DNA of 64,000 nt from positions 62,001-126,000 of the forward strand of contig OZ244883.1 of NCBI GenBank assembly GCA_965221375.1. The letters run 5' to 3'. Position numbers and translations under genes: made by a program. This document shows positions 50,792-60,312 of the stretch, piece by piece (within the stretch, counting starts at the first letter, position 1; each line of letters begins with the position of its first letter). The DNA is from Poriferisulfidus sp965221375 (GTDB taxonomy: Bacteria; Pseudomonadota; Gammaproteobacteria; Poriferisulfidales; Poriferisulfidaceae). The notes beneath the pieces are model-generated. The model saw only the letters and a program-made list of their open reading frames with translations, was not told where the DNA came from and made no database searches.

Positions 50792-50827
50792 CCGTACGCA
50801 ATCCCTTGAATGCTGGAAATTCTCAGA

Positions 50828-51034
50828 CTAGTTGAGCAGCAGGAAGCAAAGCAGGCCAACGATAAAGAACAATAGCGCTGCGATAATCCATAGCAAACCG
50901 CAGATTTCAGTTGAACCCGGAGGAGTCGTAGGCGAACTTGGGGGATGATGTTTTATCATCCTCAGCCCGACCACATAACTCATCCCGCCAAAAACGATGG
51001 CAATGATTCCAAAAATCGCTAATAAATAATCCAT
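50828..51034 (-). CDS. Small two-TM membrane protein
   Basis: A 68-residue hydrophobic protein with two membrane segments (LLAIFGIIAIVFGGMSYVVG and LLWIIAALLFFIVGLLCFLL) joined by a Pro/Ser/Thr-rich loop. It lies 17 bp after lpxA on the same strand. No ribosome site is obvious at ATG 51034. Function unknown; the hydrophobic pattern and position support a real gene, but it could be spurious. Confidence 0.5.
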   Translation of the reverse strand: MDYLLAIFGIIAIVFGGMSYVVGLRMIKHHPPSSPTTPPGSTEICGLLWIIAALLFFIVGLLCFLLLN

Positions 51035-51051
51035 AAGTCAAAAAGAAGTTG

Positions 51052-51828
51052 TCATGATCGTTCTTGCAGGATACCACGCTCACTGGCATCAACAAATTCC
51101 CGCATGTGCGCGACTTCCGGGTACTGTTCTGCCAATGTTTCAAGTTCTTCAGCATCTGCGATATCTTTACGCCGAATCAGTGACCGATAGGCACGCCCCA
51201 ATGCTTCGATAGTTTCTGCCGTGAAGCCGGCGCGGCGCAAACCTTCCCGATTCAATCCATACGGACGCGCCAGATTCCCCGCCGCCATCACAAAGGGCGG
51301 CAAATCCTTGTTCAGTGCCGAACCCATGCCGCTGAATGCGTATTGCCCGATGCGGCAGAACTGATGCACCAGTGTGAAGCCTCCAAGCACTGCGTGATCT
51401 CCGACCTGCACGTGCCCGGCCAAGGTCGCGCCGTTGGAGAAAATGGTGTGATCGCCAATGGTGCAGTCATGGGCGATATGCACATACGCCATGATCCAAT
51501 TGTGGTTGCCGATTTTGGTGCAGTTCTGATCCAAGGCCGTCCCACTGTTCAAAGTGGTGAATTCCCGAATCGTGTTGTAGTCGCCGATTAATAGTTCGCT
51601 TTCTTCTCCTGCATATTTCTTGTCTTGAGGAATCTCCCCTACCGACGCAAATTGAAAGATACGGTTGCCGCGCCCCAAAGTGGTGTGACCGGTGACCACG
51701 GCATGCGCGCCGACGGATGTTTCCGCACCGATGCGCACGTGCGGTCCGATGACCACGTACGGGCCGATTTCAGCCGCCGGGTCGATTTCGGCCCCGGCCT
51801 CCACGACAGCGGTCGCATGAATACCCAA
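51052..51828 (-). CDS. lpxA: UDP-N-acetylglucosamine acyltransferase
   Basis: First enzyme of lipid A synthesis. The 258-residue left-handed beta-helix protein has hexapeptide repeats from residue 2 (IHATAVVEAGAEIDPAAEIG), IGDYNTIREFTTLN, the catalytic His in MAYVHIAHDC, and GLNREGLRRAGFT near the C-terminal helices. The start appears to be TTG at 51828, nine bases after the fabZ stop. lpxB, which often follows, is absent here; the next gene is a small membrane protein. Confidence 0.95.
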   Translation of the reverse strand: MGIHATAVVEAGAEIDPAAEIGPYVVIGPHVRIGAETSVGAHAVVTGHTTLGRGNRIFQFASVGEIPQDKKYAGEESELLIGDYNTIREFTTLNSGTALDQNCTKIGNHNWIMAYVHIAHDCTIGDHTIFSNGATLAGHVQVGDHAVLGGFTLVHQFCRIGQYAFSGMGSALNKDLPPFVMAAGNLARPYGLNREGLRRAGFTAETIEALGRAYRSLIRRKDIADAEELETLAEQYPEVAHMREFVDASERGILQERS

Positions 51829-51837
51829 GACAGCGTC

Positions 51838-52308
51838 TCAAAGCTTTGTGCCGGGCGGCAATTCCTTGAACATGCACATGATCTCGGCGGAAGCCACCAC
51901 CTTACCATCGACACTGGCGCTGGCATCAAAAGCGGCGCACTTTTGACGCATGCGCAACAACTTCACTTCCAGCAGCATTTGATCGCCCGGAACGACCTGC
52001 TGTTTGAAACGCGCCTTGTCGATTCCCACAAGCATGTACACATTGGCCTTGTCTTTGGGCGGACAGTATTCCGGAGTCTTGAAGACCAGCAGGCCCGAAG
52101 TTTGCGCCAGCACTTCCATAATCAAGGCGCCAGGAAAAATCGGCAACCCCGGAAAGTGCCCCAAAAAACAAGGCTCGTTCACGCTGACGTTCTTGACGGC
52201 CCGAATCCATTTCCCGGGCTCCAACTCCAACACCCGATCCACCAGCAGGAACGGATAGCGGTGGGGCAGTAGTTTTTGAATTTCCAGAGTGTCAAAGCCT
52301 TCCATCAT
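51838..52308 (-). CDS. fabZ: 3-hydroxyacyl-ACP dehydratase
   Basis: Dehydrates 3-hydroxyacyl-ACP in fatty acid elongation and competes with LpxA/LpxD for the same substrate, which explains the gene order. The 156-residue hot-dog fold protein shows LLPHRYPFLLVDRVLELEPG, the catalytic His in FLGHFPGLPIFPGAL and Glu in IMEVLAQTSG. It starts 6 bp after lpxD. Confidence 0.96.
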   Translation of the reverse strand: MMEGFDTLEIQKLLPHRYPFLLVDRVLELEPGKWIRAVKNVSVNEPCFLGHFPGLPIFPGALIMEVLAQTSGLLVFKTPEYCPPKDKANVYMLVGIDKARFKQQVVPGDQMLLEVKLLRMRQKCAAFDASASVDGKVVASAEIMCMFKELPPGTKL

Positions 52309-52314
52309 AGAACC

Positions 52315-53334
52315 TCATTTTTCTTTTAGTGCCCGTACGATCTGATCCAAATCTTTCAAGCGTGCCACGTTGCGTAACCAGGTCGTATTGTCTTGAATCG
52401 CAGTTCCCGAACTATAGACGCCGGGCTGCTTCAAAGTCTGGCTTGCCTTGGACATCCCCGTGATAACCACCCCATCGGCAAGTTCCACATGCCCCTGCAC
52501 TCCGGCCGCACCGCCGATCTGGCAATAGCGCCCGATGACTGCGCTGCCGGCGATGCCTGCGTTTCCGGCAATGGCGGTGTGATCGCCAATTTGCACATTA
52601 TGGGCAATCTGCACCAGATTATCAATTTTTACCCCGCAGCCGATTACCGTATCGTCCAGCATGCCCCGATCAATCGCCACGTTGGAACCAATCTCACAGT
52701 CATCGCCAATACGCACCGTCCCGCGATGCCGTAACTTCACCCAGCGCCGATCTTCCTGGGCATAACCGAAGCCGTCGGAACCGATTACGGCACCCGGCCA
52801 GACTTCCACGCGGTCTCCCAGCTGCACTCGATCCATCAAAGTGGTGCGCGCATGTAGACGACAGCCTTCCCCGACTTGAACGTCGGTGCCCAACACACTG
52901 TACGGACCCAGTACGCTGTTGGCTCCCACTTGCGCATTCGCACCAATGATGCAGCCCATCCCCACTTGTACCGGCTCCGTGAGTTGTGCGGTGGGGTCGA
53001 TACGAGCCGACGGATCAATTTCATGGGTGATGGGTTCAATCGGATACAGCGCCTGCATCGCTTTCGCCATGCTCAAATAAGGATCTCGGCACACCAGCAT
53101 GGGCACCGAGCAATGTTTCTGGTCCTGTTCGCGCAGCAATACCGCGCTGGCTTGCGTCTGCTGCAGGTCCTCGACATGCCGTACATGGCTGTAGAAACAC
53201 AGCGCACCCGGTCCAGCCGAGCGCAGCGATGCGACGTGATCAATAGAAGAATTGGAAAGCGGGGGCGGATCGATTAGCCGTGCATCGGCTATGTCCGCGA
53301 TCTGACCTAGAGTCAGCGGCACGGTCGTGCCCAA
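52315..53334 (-). CDS. lpxD: UDP-3-O-acylglucosamine N-acyltransferase
   Basis: Third step of lipid A synthesis. The 339-residue protein has an N-terminal uridine-binding domain and a hexapeptide helix (IDPSARIDPTAQLTEPVQVG), with the catalytic His in LVQIAHNVQIG, and NAGIAGSAVIGRYCQIGG. The likely start is TTG 53334, three bases after the skp stop; a GTG four codons in is possible. Confidence 0.95.
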   Translation of the reverse strand: MGTTVPLTLGQIADIADARLIDPPPLSNSSIDHVASLRSAGPGALCFYSHVRHVEDLQQTQASAVLLREQDQKHCSVPMLVCRDPYLSMAKAMQALYPIEPITHEIDPSARIDPTAQLTEPVQVGMGCIIGANAQVGANSVLGPYSVLGTDVQVGEGCRLHARTTLMDRVQLGDRVEVWPGAVIGSDGFGYAQEDRRWVKLRHRGTVRIGDDCEIGSNVAIDRGMLDDTVIGCGVKIDNLVQIAHNVQIGDHTAIAGNAGIAGSAVIGRYCQIGGAAGVQGHVELADGVVITGMSKASQTLKQPGVYSSGTAIQDNTTWLRNVARLKDLDQIVRALKEK

Positions 53335-53337
53335 CGC

Positions 53338-53853
53338 TTATGGATTGCTCATCTTTTTGAGCGCGCGATCGGTAATGTCGATGCGTTTGCTGGCAAACAG
53401 CGTGACGGCTTGAGTCAGAACCAGGTCGAAGCCGTCTGCCTTGGCAATCTCGAGTACGGTTTCCTTGACCTGTTGCTGCAGTTTGCTGAGCTCCTCATTG
53501 CGGCGGATGGACAAGTCCTCCCGGACTTCATCGCGCTCACGCTCAAAATCACGGCGGCGACGCTGAATTTCCCGCTCCAGTTCCGTGCGCCGTTCTTCCG
53601 ACATCACGTCGCTTTCCTTTGCCAACTGTTGCTCCAGCTCAGTGAACTCCTCGTGCAACTTCTCCAACTGTTCGTTGCGCGGCGCAAATTCATTTTGCAG
53701 TTTTTGCCGGGCCGCGACCGCTTGCGGAGAGTCCTCCATCAGACGCCCCACGTCCACAAAGCCGATCTTGATGTTTTGCCCCCACGCCAACTGGCTTACC
53801 GCCAGCAGCGCAATCCCCAAAGCGCGAGCCGTAAAAGTAACAGAGTGATTCAT
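53338..53853 (-). CDS. skp: Skp/OmpH periplasmic chaperone
   Basis: Holds unfolded outer-membrane proteins on the way to BamA. With ATG 53853 the protein has 171 residues and a signal peptide (ALGIALLAVSQLAWG before QNIKIGFVD). The mature part has a long charged coiled-coil (EQLEKLHEEFTELEQQLAKE and RRRRDFERERDEVREDL), the tentacle arms, and a C-terminal VLTQAVTLFASKRIDIT. A longer start at 53877 would weaken the signal peptide. It lies between bamA and lpxD as is usual. Confidence 0.93.
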   Translation of the reverse strand: MNHSVTFTARALGIALLAVSQLAWGQNIKIGFVDVGRLMEDSPQAVAARQKLQNEFAPRNEQLEKLHEEFTELEQQLAKESDVMSEERRTELEREIQRRRRDFERERDEVREDLSIRRNEELSKLQQQVKETVLEIAKADGFDLVLTQAVTLFASKRIDITDRALKKMSNP

Positions 53854-53891
53854 AGTAGAGCCAAGTTTGAAGGGCATTGTACAAGTTTTCT

Positions 53892-56243
53892 TTATAAAGA
53901 CCCAAGATTGAACTGGAAAGACTCCGTTCGATCGGTCTCCTGATCATTAATCGGCATCGAAATACTCATGGAAACCCCTCCCAGCGGAGACAGCCAGGAC
54001 ACTCCGAGTCCCAGCGAGCCGCGCAAATCTTCCGCGTCAAAGTCACTGGCGTCTTCAAACACATAACCGGCATCCAAAAATGCCGAACCGCGCAATTGCG
54101 CTTCATCGATATATGGAATCGGGAATGAGAACTCCAGCGAATAAGCGACTTTCAAATTGCCGCCGAACGGATCATCGTACTCGTCACGCGGGCCCAGTGT
54201 GTTGACTTCGTAACCTCGCACCGAGCGCGGACCGCCCACCACGAACTTTTGCGAAAACGGCAGGTCCGTCGTATCTCCATACCCGTCCCCGTAGGCGACC
54301 TCGCCTTTGACGATAAACGACAGGTCGCTACTCAGCGCCACATACTCTTCCTGTCGATACGACAACACGTAATATTCGAGATCACTGCCGGGCAAGGACC
54401 CGAACGCAGTGACCTGGCGCAGTGAGCCGTCTCGAGTGAACAGACTGCGGTCACGGGTATCGTACGAAAATGACGCCGACAGCGTCAGATTCGTGTAGGT
54501 GGCTTCGCAGAATGTCGGCGCCCCTTTGCGATTGTCCGAGACGCGCACTGTCTCCGGGTCTGCGATGCAGTCGCCGTCGTTGGCGGCGAGAAAGTCCAGC
54601 ACAGCTCCCGAAGAATTTTGGTTGGCGTCGAAGTTGATGCGCTGAATACGACCGGTCAAAGAGAACACGCTGTCGTCCGCAATCGGAATGCCGTAACCCA
54701 AATACGACAGGAAGTCGCGCGATTCGTACTGCGTGCGGTTGTCGTTTTCTTCCGTGTCAATCTTGCGGGTGCTGAATCCGAAACTGCGGCTGATGCCGTT
54801 GATGGTGTAGTACGGGTTGTGAAAATCAAAAGAGTAACGGGTGGACGTCTCACTGTTGTTGAAATGCAGACCGACCCGGTTGCCGGAACCTAAAAAGTTC
54901 TCCTGCTCGACACCGGCCGCCAGTGATAGGCCGCTACCACTGCTGAACCCTGCACCGGCGGTGAAGTTGCCGGCCAGTCGTTCGGTTACCGAAATCACGA
55001 TGTCCACCTGGTCGGTGGTGCCCGGTACGCGCTTTTGTTCAATCTCCACCGTCTCGATGTATTGCAGACGCTGCAGACGTCGGCGCGAGCGTTCCAATTG
55101 CGGGGTCGACAACCAACTTCCTTCCATCTGCCGCAGTTCGCGGCGCAACACCTCATCCAAAGTGGTGCGGTTGCCGACGATATCGATGCGCCGCACATAG
55201 ACCCGCTGGCCCGGATCAATAAAGAAGTTAATCGCCACTTCGGCGTTTTCCTCATCCATGTCCGTCACCGGGTTGACGCTGGCGAAGGAATACCCTTCCT
55301 CTCCCAGGCGAGCGACGATGCGATCCCGAGACATCTGCGCACGACCGCTGGAGTAGTACTCTCCGGCACGAATCGTCAGCAAGGAGGTCAGTTCCTCCTG
55401 AGGCACGATGAAGACCCCGGACATTGCAACTTCGCGTACCAGAAAACGCGGACCCTCGTGGATGTGCACGGTGATGTAAATGCCCGAGCGGTCCGGACTC
55501 AGGGCGATTTGCGCAGAGTCGACTTTGAATTTCAAAAACCCGCGATTCAGATAAAACGTCTGCAATCGTTCCATGTCACCGGACAATTCCAACTTGGAAT
55601 ACTTGCCGGTATTGCCCAGCAGGTCGTACCACTCGGGCGGGCCGGAGGTGAACAACTCCAAAAGACGCTCCTCGGAATAGGACACATTGCCGATGATGTG
55701 CACCTGTTTGATGACAGCCGCCGTGCCTTCCTCGACCAGGATGCGAATCGCCACGCGATTGTCGCCGAGGTCCTGGACGGTAATCGCCACTTCGGCGTTG
55801 TAGCGGCCCTGGGCGTGGTACTGCTGCAGAATCTCCCGCTCCAAGCGATCAATCAACGGCTGGTTGTAAATACGCCCGGCCGCGATGCCGGCGTCTTCCA
55901 GGACTTTTTCCAGGTCCTCGTCCTTGATAATCGACAACCCTTCGAAATCAATTTCGGTGATGGCCGGACGCTCCACCAGTTTCACGACCAGCACATTGTC
56001 GCGACGTGAGATGGTGACATCGCTGAACAATTGCGTCTTGAACAGAATGCGAACCAACTCGTTGGTCCGGTCCGGATCGAAATCTTCGCCGATTTCCACC
56101 GGCAGGTAGGTGAACACCGTGGCCGGCTCCAGACGCTGCAGGCCTTGCAGTTCGATGTCTTCGACGATGAATGCCCATCCTGGTTGGGCGGCCCCCAGCA
56201 ACAGCAGAGCAGGGAGTATCCAGCGGAGTTTAAATCGGTGCAT
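53892..56243 (-). CDS. bamA: Outer membrane protein assembly factor BamA
   Basis: Central Omp85 protein that folds beta-barrels into the outer membrane. With ATG 56243 it has 783 residues: signal peptide (WILPALLLLGAAQPGWA), five POTRA domains (starting FIVEDIELQGLQRLEPATVF) to about residue 415, and a 16-strand barrel with the conserved FVVGGPRSVRGYEVNTLGPR lid motif and a C-terminal Phe-rich strand ESFQFNLGSL. A GTG at 56258 overlaps the rseP stop and is an alternative start. Confidence 0.95.
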   Translation of the reverse strand: MHRFKLRWILPALLLLGAAQPGWAFIVEDIELQGLQRLEPATVFTYLPVEIGEDFDPDRTNELVRILFKTQLFSDVTISRRDNVLVVKLVERPAITEIDFEGLSIIKDEDLEKVLEDAGIAAGRIYNQPLIDRLEREILQQYHAQGRYNAEVAITVQDLGDNRVAIRILVEEGTAAVIKQVHIIGNVSYSEERLLELFTSGPPEWYDLLGNTGKYSKLELSGDMERLQTFYLNRGFLKFKVDSAQIALSPDRSGIYITVHIHEGPRFLVREVAMSGVFIVPQEELTSLLTIRAGEYYSSGRAQMSRDRIVARLGEEGYSFASVNPVTDMDEENAEVAINFFIDPGQRVYVRRIDIVGNRTTLDEVLRRELRQMEGSWLSTPQLERSRRRLQRLQYIETVEIEQKRVPGTTDQVDIVISVTERLAGNFTAGAGFSSGSGLSLAAGVEQENFLGSGNRVGLHFNNSETSTRYSFDFHNPYYTINGISRSFGFSTRKIDTEENDNRTQYESRDFLSYLGYGIPIADDSVFSLTGRIQRINFDANQNSSGAVLDFLAANDGDCIADPETVRVSDNRKGAPTFCEATYTNLTLSASFSYDTRDRSLFTRDGSLRQVTAFGSLPGSDLEYYVLSYRQEEYVALSSDLSFIVKGEVAYGDGYGDTTDLPFSQKFVVGGPRSVRGYEVNTLGPRDEYDDPFGGNLKVAYSLEFSFPIPYIDEAQLRGSAFLDAGYVFEDASDFDAEDLRGSLGLGVSWLSPLGGVSMSISMPINDQETDRTESFQFNLGSL

Positions 56244-56248
56244 TTTGA

Positions 56249-57613
56249 TTATTGCCACAATCGCAACAGGTCATTGTATAAAGCCAAGCCCATTAAAGCC
56301 GCCAACATGAGCAGGCCGACCCGTTGCCCAATGGCCTCCACACGGGGAGACAACGGTTTTCCGGTGACCGCTTCCACCATGCAAAACACGAGTCCGCCGC
56401 CATCCAAAATGGGCACTGGCAGCAGATTAAGAACCCCCAGACTGACACTGAGCAACGCCAGCATGGACAAAAATGCGGCCAATCCCACCAAGGCGGAAGC
56501 GCCCGCGAATTCGGCAATTCCGACCGGGCCGCTGATATTGCGCAGGGAGGCCCCGCCGGTGATTAACTCCCCGATGACCTGAATCGTCAATACCGTCATC
56601 TGCCAGGTTTGTTCCAGACCCAAGCCCAAGCTCTGCAGGATCGGATAGCGCGTCTCCACGCGCAAATACTCCTTCAATTCCGGATCCTCGTACGCGACGA
56701 TGCCCAAGCGCCCAACTGGTGCGGCATCATTCGACATTTCGACCGTATCCGCCTGCGCCACCTTGACCATGCGCTGACCGTCCCGTTCCACCTCCAGCAC
56801 CATGACCTGTCCCGGCCGGGCGCGGATATACTCGGCGATTCCCTCCCATGTCTCCATCGTCCGGTTATTCAAGTTCACCACTCGGTCCCCAGCCTGCAGC
56901 CCGGCCGCGGCGGCCGGGGAATCCTCCACCACTTGTCCAATGATGGGCTGGGACGTCGCGCGCAGCGGGAACAAGCCCAATGTGCCCAACATGTCTTCAT
57001 TCTCCAGAATCCGCTCGGCCTGAAGGGTCACGACCGCCAGGTCCCCGTTGGTGCGGCGCACTTCCAGCGGAATCACGCTTTCGTTCATCGCCGCATCCAG
57101 CAGCGGCACGACGCCGGCCTGCCAGCTGACAATCGGCTCTCCCGCAATCGACAGCACCTCATCCCCGGACTGGAGCCCCGCGACAGCCGCCGGCGTGCCA
57201 TCCGGCACATAGCCCACCAGGGGGCGACGTCCCACATCGCCGATCATAAAGGTCAGGGAGTAGATCAGAAACGCGAGCAGCAGATTTGCCGCAGGGCCTG
57301 CGGCAATAATCGCCATTCGCTGAGACACGGGTTTGGTGGAGAACTCGTACGCCATGAGCCTTTCGGAAATATTCGGCGATTCACGCCGATCCACCATCTT
57401 GACGTAGCCTCCCAAAGGCCAGGCCGCCAGCACCCATTCGGTGCCGGTGTGCGGAGAGACATAGCGCAATAGCGGGCGCCCAAACCCGATTGAAAAACGC
57501 AATACGGCCACGCCGCAGCGGCGCGCCACCCAGTAATGGCCATATTCATGGAAGGCCACCAGAATGGAGATGGCCAGCAGAAAAGCCAAGATACTGATGA
57601 CTGCCGTCGTCAT
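56249..57613 (-). CDS. rseP: Site-2 zinc protease RseP
   Basis: Intramembrane metalloprotease that cleaves RseA in the sigma-E envelope-stress cascade. The 454-residue protein has HEYGH (H22-E23-H26) in the first membrane helix, two PDZ domains (GYVPDGTPAAVAGLQSGDEV and QVVEDSPAAAAGLQAGDRV), and the second metal motif LLPVPILDGGG. Its ATG overlaps the dxr stop (ATGA). Its substrate BamA-pathway client genes follow directly. Confidence 0.95.
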   Translation of the reverse strand: MTTAVISILAFLLAISILVAFHEYGHYWVARRCGVAVLRFSIGFGRPLLRYVSPHTGTEWVLAAWPLGGYVKMVDRRESPNISERLMAYEFSTKPVSQRMAIIAAGPAANLLLAFLIYSLTFMIGDVGRRPLVGYVPDGTPAAVAGLQSGDEVLSIAGEPIVSWQAGVVPLLDAAMNESVIPLEVRRTNGDLAVVTLQAERILENEDMLGTLGLFPLRATSQPIIGQVVEDSPAAAAGLQAGDRVVNLNNRTMETWEGIAEYIRARPGQVMVLEVERDGQRMVKVAQADTVEMSNDAAPVGRLGIVAYEDPELKEYLRVETRYPILQSLGLGLEQTWQMTVLTIQVIGELITGGASLRNISGPVGIAEFAGASALVGLAAFLSMLALLSVSLGVLNLLPVPILDGGGLVFCMVEAVTGKPLSPRVEAIGQRVGLLMLAALMGLALYNDLLRLWQ

Positions 57614-58776
57614 GCCGCCCCCATGGCTTCTTTGGCATGTTCGCGTGCCAGGTGATCCGTATGTTTGATGTCGTCAATGCTTTGCGCGGAACCGCCCGGC
57701 GTCTGTTCCAGTGCGCGCTCCACCACTTGTGCGATTTGCGGAAAACGAATGCGCTCGTTTAAAAACCCATCCACCGCCACTTCGTTGGCGGCATTCAGCA
57801 CAATCGGAGCCTGCCCGCCTGTCTCCAAGGCCTGTCGGGCCAACTCCAGACACGGATAACGCCCGGGTGGCGGCGGGGCCCAGTTCAGCGGCGCACATGC
57901 CGCCAGATCCAGCGCCGAGACGCCCGAGGCCTCCCGCCGCGGCCCGAACATCGCGTAACTGATCGCCACGCGCATATCTGCCGGACCCAAATGCGCCAAG
58001 GTGGAACCGTCGCGCAGAGTCACCATGCCGTGAAGAAGGGATTCCGGATGAATCAGCACTCCGATGTGTTCCGACGACAGCCCGAACAGCCAATGCGCTT
58101 CGATAACTTCCAGGCCCTTGTTCATCATGGTTGCCGAGTCGACCGAGATTTTACGGCCCATTCTCCAGGTCGGATGGGCACAGGCCTGATCCGGCGTGAC
58201 CGTCTCCAACTCTTCCAGCGGCGTTTCACGAAATGGTCCTCCCGAAGCCGTCAGCACCACGCTCTCAATTTCCTCGGGGTGGGTTTCGGCCATACATTGA
58301 AACAGTGCATTATGCTCGCTGTCGACCGGCACCAACTCGCACCCATGGGCCTTGACGGTTTCCATAAACAACCGCCCGCCGGCAACCAGCGCTTCCTTGT
58401 TCGCCAGCAGGACCCGTCGCCCGGTCTGTACCGCCGCCAGAGTCGGCCCCAAACCTGCCATGCCGACAATGCCGGCCATGACACAGTCCGCCTGGGTGTC
58501 CGCCGCCAGATTGCACAACTCCTCCGCTCCCTGCAACACCTCGACCGGCAGATTTTCCGCCTCGACCGCTTCGCGCAGGGCTTGCGCGGCCGCCACATCG
58601 TTCATTGCCGCATAGCGGGGTTGGTGCTCTCGGCATTGCTCCAGCATTTTTTGATGGTCCACGTTCGCCGCCAGTGCGTAGACTTCCACCTGCTCTGCAT
58701 GTCGTGCCGCCAGATCGAGTGTGTTGACGCCAATCGTGCCCGTGGAGCCCAACACGGTTAATTTCATTGCGGTCAT
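57610..58776 (-). CDS. dxr: 1-deoxy-D-xylulose 5-phosphate reductoisomerase
   Basis: Second step of the MEP isoprenoid pathway, supplying precursors for the UppS product next door. The 388-residue protein has NADPH motif LGSTGTIGVNTLDL (Thr for the usual Ser), LLANKEALV, the metal site VPVDSEHNALFQC, LTASGGPFRE and SVDSATMMNKGLEVIEAHWL. It starts at ATG 58776; MKLTVLG three codons in is an alternative. It overlaps cdsA and rseP by four bases each. Confidence 0.96.
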   Translation of the reverse strand: MTAMKLTVLGSTGTIGVNTLDLAARHAEQVEVYALAANVDHQKMLEQCREHQPRYAAMNDVAAAQALREAVEAENLPVEVLQGAEELCNLAADTQADCVMAGIVGMAGLGPTLAAVQTGRRVLLANKEALVAGGRLFMETVKAHGCELVPVDSEHNALFQCMAETHPEEIESVVLTASGGPFRETPLEELETVTPDQACAHPTWRMGRKISVDSATMMNKGLEVIEAHWLFGLSSEHIGVLIHPESLLHGMVTLRDGSTLAHLGPADMRVAISYAMFGPRREASGVSALDLAACAPLNWAPPPPGRYPCLELARQALETGGQAPIVLNAANEVAVDGFLNERIRFPQIAQVVERALEQTPGGSAQSIDDIKHTDHLAREHAKEAMGAA

Positions 58777-59594
58777 AACGCGACGATCCGGCGTAATTGG
58801 TGAATGCCCAAAGCAAAAATCGGCGCGGCTGCCAGTAGACCGTCAATACGATCCAAGACGCCGCCATGACCCGGCAACAGGGTGCCACTGTCTTTCACAC
58901 TTGCGCGGCGCTTGAGCAGACTTTCCGTCAAATCGCCCACCACACTGAAACAGGCCGTCAAAACCATCAGACAACTCAAGTAAAACCATGCCGCCATCGG
59001 TGCTCCCAGCAGCCAGGCGGCCGGGACGCTCAAAATCGCCACCGTGACCAAGGCGCCGACCAGGCCGGCCCGAGTTTTGCCCGGGGAGATTTCCGGAGCC
59101 AGAGGCGTGCGTCCATAGCGACGACCGACCGCATAGGCGGCCGTATCCGCCACAATCACCACCGCCAATAATGCCAGAATCCAAGACACCGAAAAACTCA
59201 CCAGAATCAGGCAGGTCAGAGGAATCGCACCGATTCCCACAATCCCCAGCAAAAGCATATCCGAGGTGTCGTTATAGGCCCAGGCGATAATCCGCAGCAG
59301 AGCGAGCGCCCACAACCCGGTCACGCTCCACAAAACCCAGGCTTCGATTATCTCCCCGGATGCAGACGCCACCAAAGCGCCTGCCAACAGAATCCCGCCG
59401 AGCACGTAAGCCCCGCGTTGGATGCCGCGAAGTTGCAGCAAAGAGGACCATTCCCAAAGCGCCAGCAGACCGCCGACCGCCACCAGCAGGCGCCACGGCC
59501 ATTCGCTGAGACTCCAAGCCTGCGCCGCCAGTGCGGCAAACACCAGTGTCAGCAGCACCGCCGCAGTGCCCAAGCGAAGCTGTAGCGTACTCAT
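58773..59594 (-). CDS. cdsA: Phosphatidate cytidylyltransferase
   Basis: Makes CDP-diacylglycerol for phospholipids. The 273-residue polytopic protein has about seven helices and the CDS signature near the C-terminus (SVVGDLTESLLKRRASVKDS followed by LPGHGGVLDRIDG), with Gly where Ser is usual after LDRID. It overlaps uppS and dxr by four bases. Together with plsY elsewhere in the window it supplies membrane lipid synthesis. Confidence 0.95.
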   Translation of the reverse strand: MSTLQLRLGTAAVLLTLVFAALAAQAWSLSEWPWRLLVAVGGLLALWEWSSLLQLRGIQRGAYVLGGILLAGALVASASGEIIEAWVLWSVTGLWALALLRIIAWAYNDTSDMLLLGIVGIGAIPLTCLILVSFSVSWILALLAVVIVADTAAYAVGRRYGRTPLAPEISPGKTRAGLVGALVTVAILSVPAAWLLGAPMAAWFYLSCLMVLTACFSVVGDLTESLLKRRASVKDSGTLLPGHGGVLDRIDGLLAAAPIFALGIHQLRRIVAL

Positions 59595-60298
59595 CCGGAA
59601 CTTACTCCAAATCGCCGGTCACGTCCGGCATACCATGCCAGCGCCTGATCAAATGCCCCCTCATCAAAATCCGGCCACAAGCAATCCGAGAAGTACAGTT
59701 CAGTATACGCCAACTGCCATAACAGAAAATTACTCAGGCGCTGCTCTCCGCCGGTGCGGATCAGCAAATCCGGATCCGGCAAATCCGCCGTGTCCAGTGC
59801 GGCTGAAATTGCGTCCTCGGACAACGGCGTCTGATGCTCGCTGCAGCGCTCGAAGGCGCGCAACAGATCCTGCCGTCCACCGTAATGCACCGCCAGACAC
59901 ACCGTCATCGTAATCGTCTCGGGGACCTGCTCCTCCATGACACGCATCTGCGCCCGCAGGTCGGAAGAAAACCGCCCCTGCTCCCCAATAAATCGCAGCC
60001 GAACTCCCTGCTCGCGCAACTCGTCAGCATACGTGCGCAAGCCTTCCGCCATCAGGGACAGCAGCAACTGCACCTGAGGCCGCGGCCGTTGCCAGTTTTC
60101 GCTGCTGAACGTATACAGCGTCAAGACTTGGATGCCGCTTTGCGCGGCATGGCGAATGATGCGGCGCGCCGCCTCCATGCCGGCCCGATAAGCCGTTTCA
60201 TGGGTTTTCTTGCACTGCCGCGCCCAACGGCGATTGCCGTCCATGATCAGCGCCACGTGAGTCGGGAGCTCGTGACGCGCCGGAGAGGAACTGCGCAC
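59591..60298 (-). CDS. uppS: Undecaprenyl diphosphate synthase
   Basis: Cis-prenyltransferase that makes the C55 carrier lipid for peptidoglycan. The 235-residue protein has HVALIMDGNRRWARQ with the catalytic Asp, LTLYTFSSENWQRP, VCLAVHYGGRQDLL and LLIRTGGEQRLSNFLLWQ, then YSE-type end TELYFSDCLWPDF. It lies 14 bp after frr and overlaps cdsA. Confidence 0.95.
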   Translation of the reverse strand: MRSSSPARHELPTHVALIMDGNRRWARQCKKTHETAYRAGMEAARRIIRHAAQSGIQVLTLYTFSSENWQRPRPQVQLLLSLMAEGLRTYADELREQGVRLRFIGEQGRFSSDLRAQMRVMEEQVPETITMTVCLAVHYGGRQDLLRAFERCSEHQTPLSEDAISAALDTADLPDPDLLIRTGGEQRLSNFLLWQLAYTELYFSDCLWPDFDEGAFDQALAWYAGRDRRFGVSSG

Positions 60299-60312
60299 CT
60301 GTTTGGGGTCGT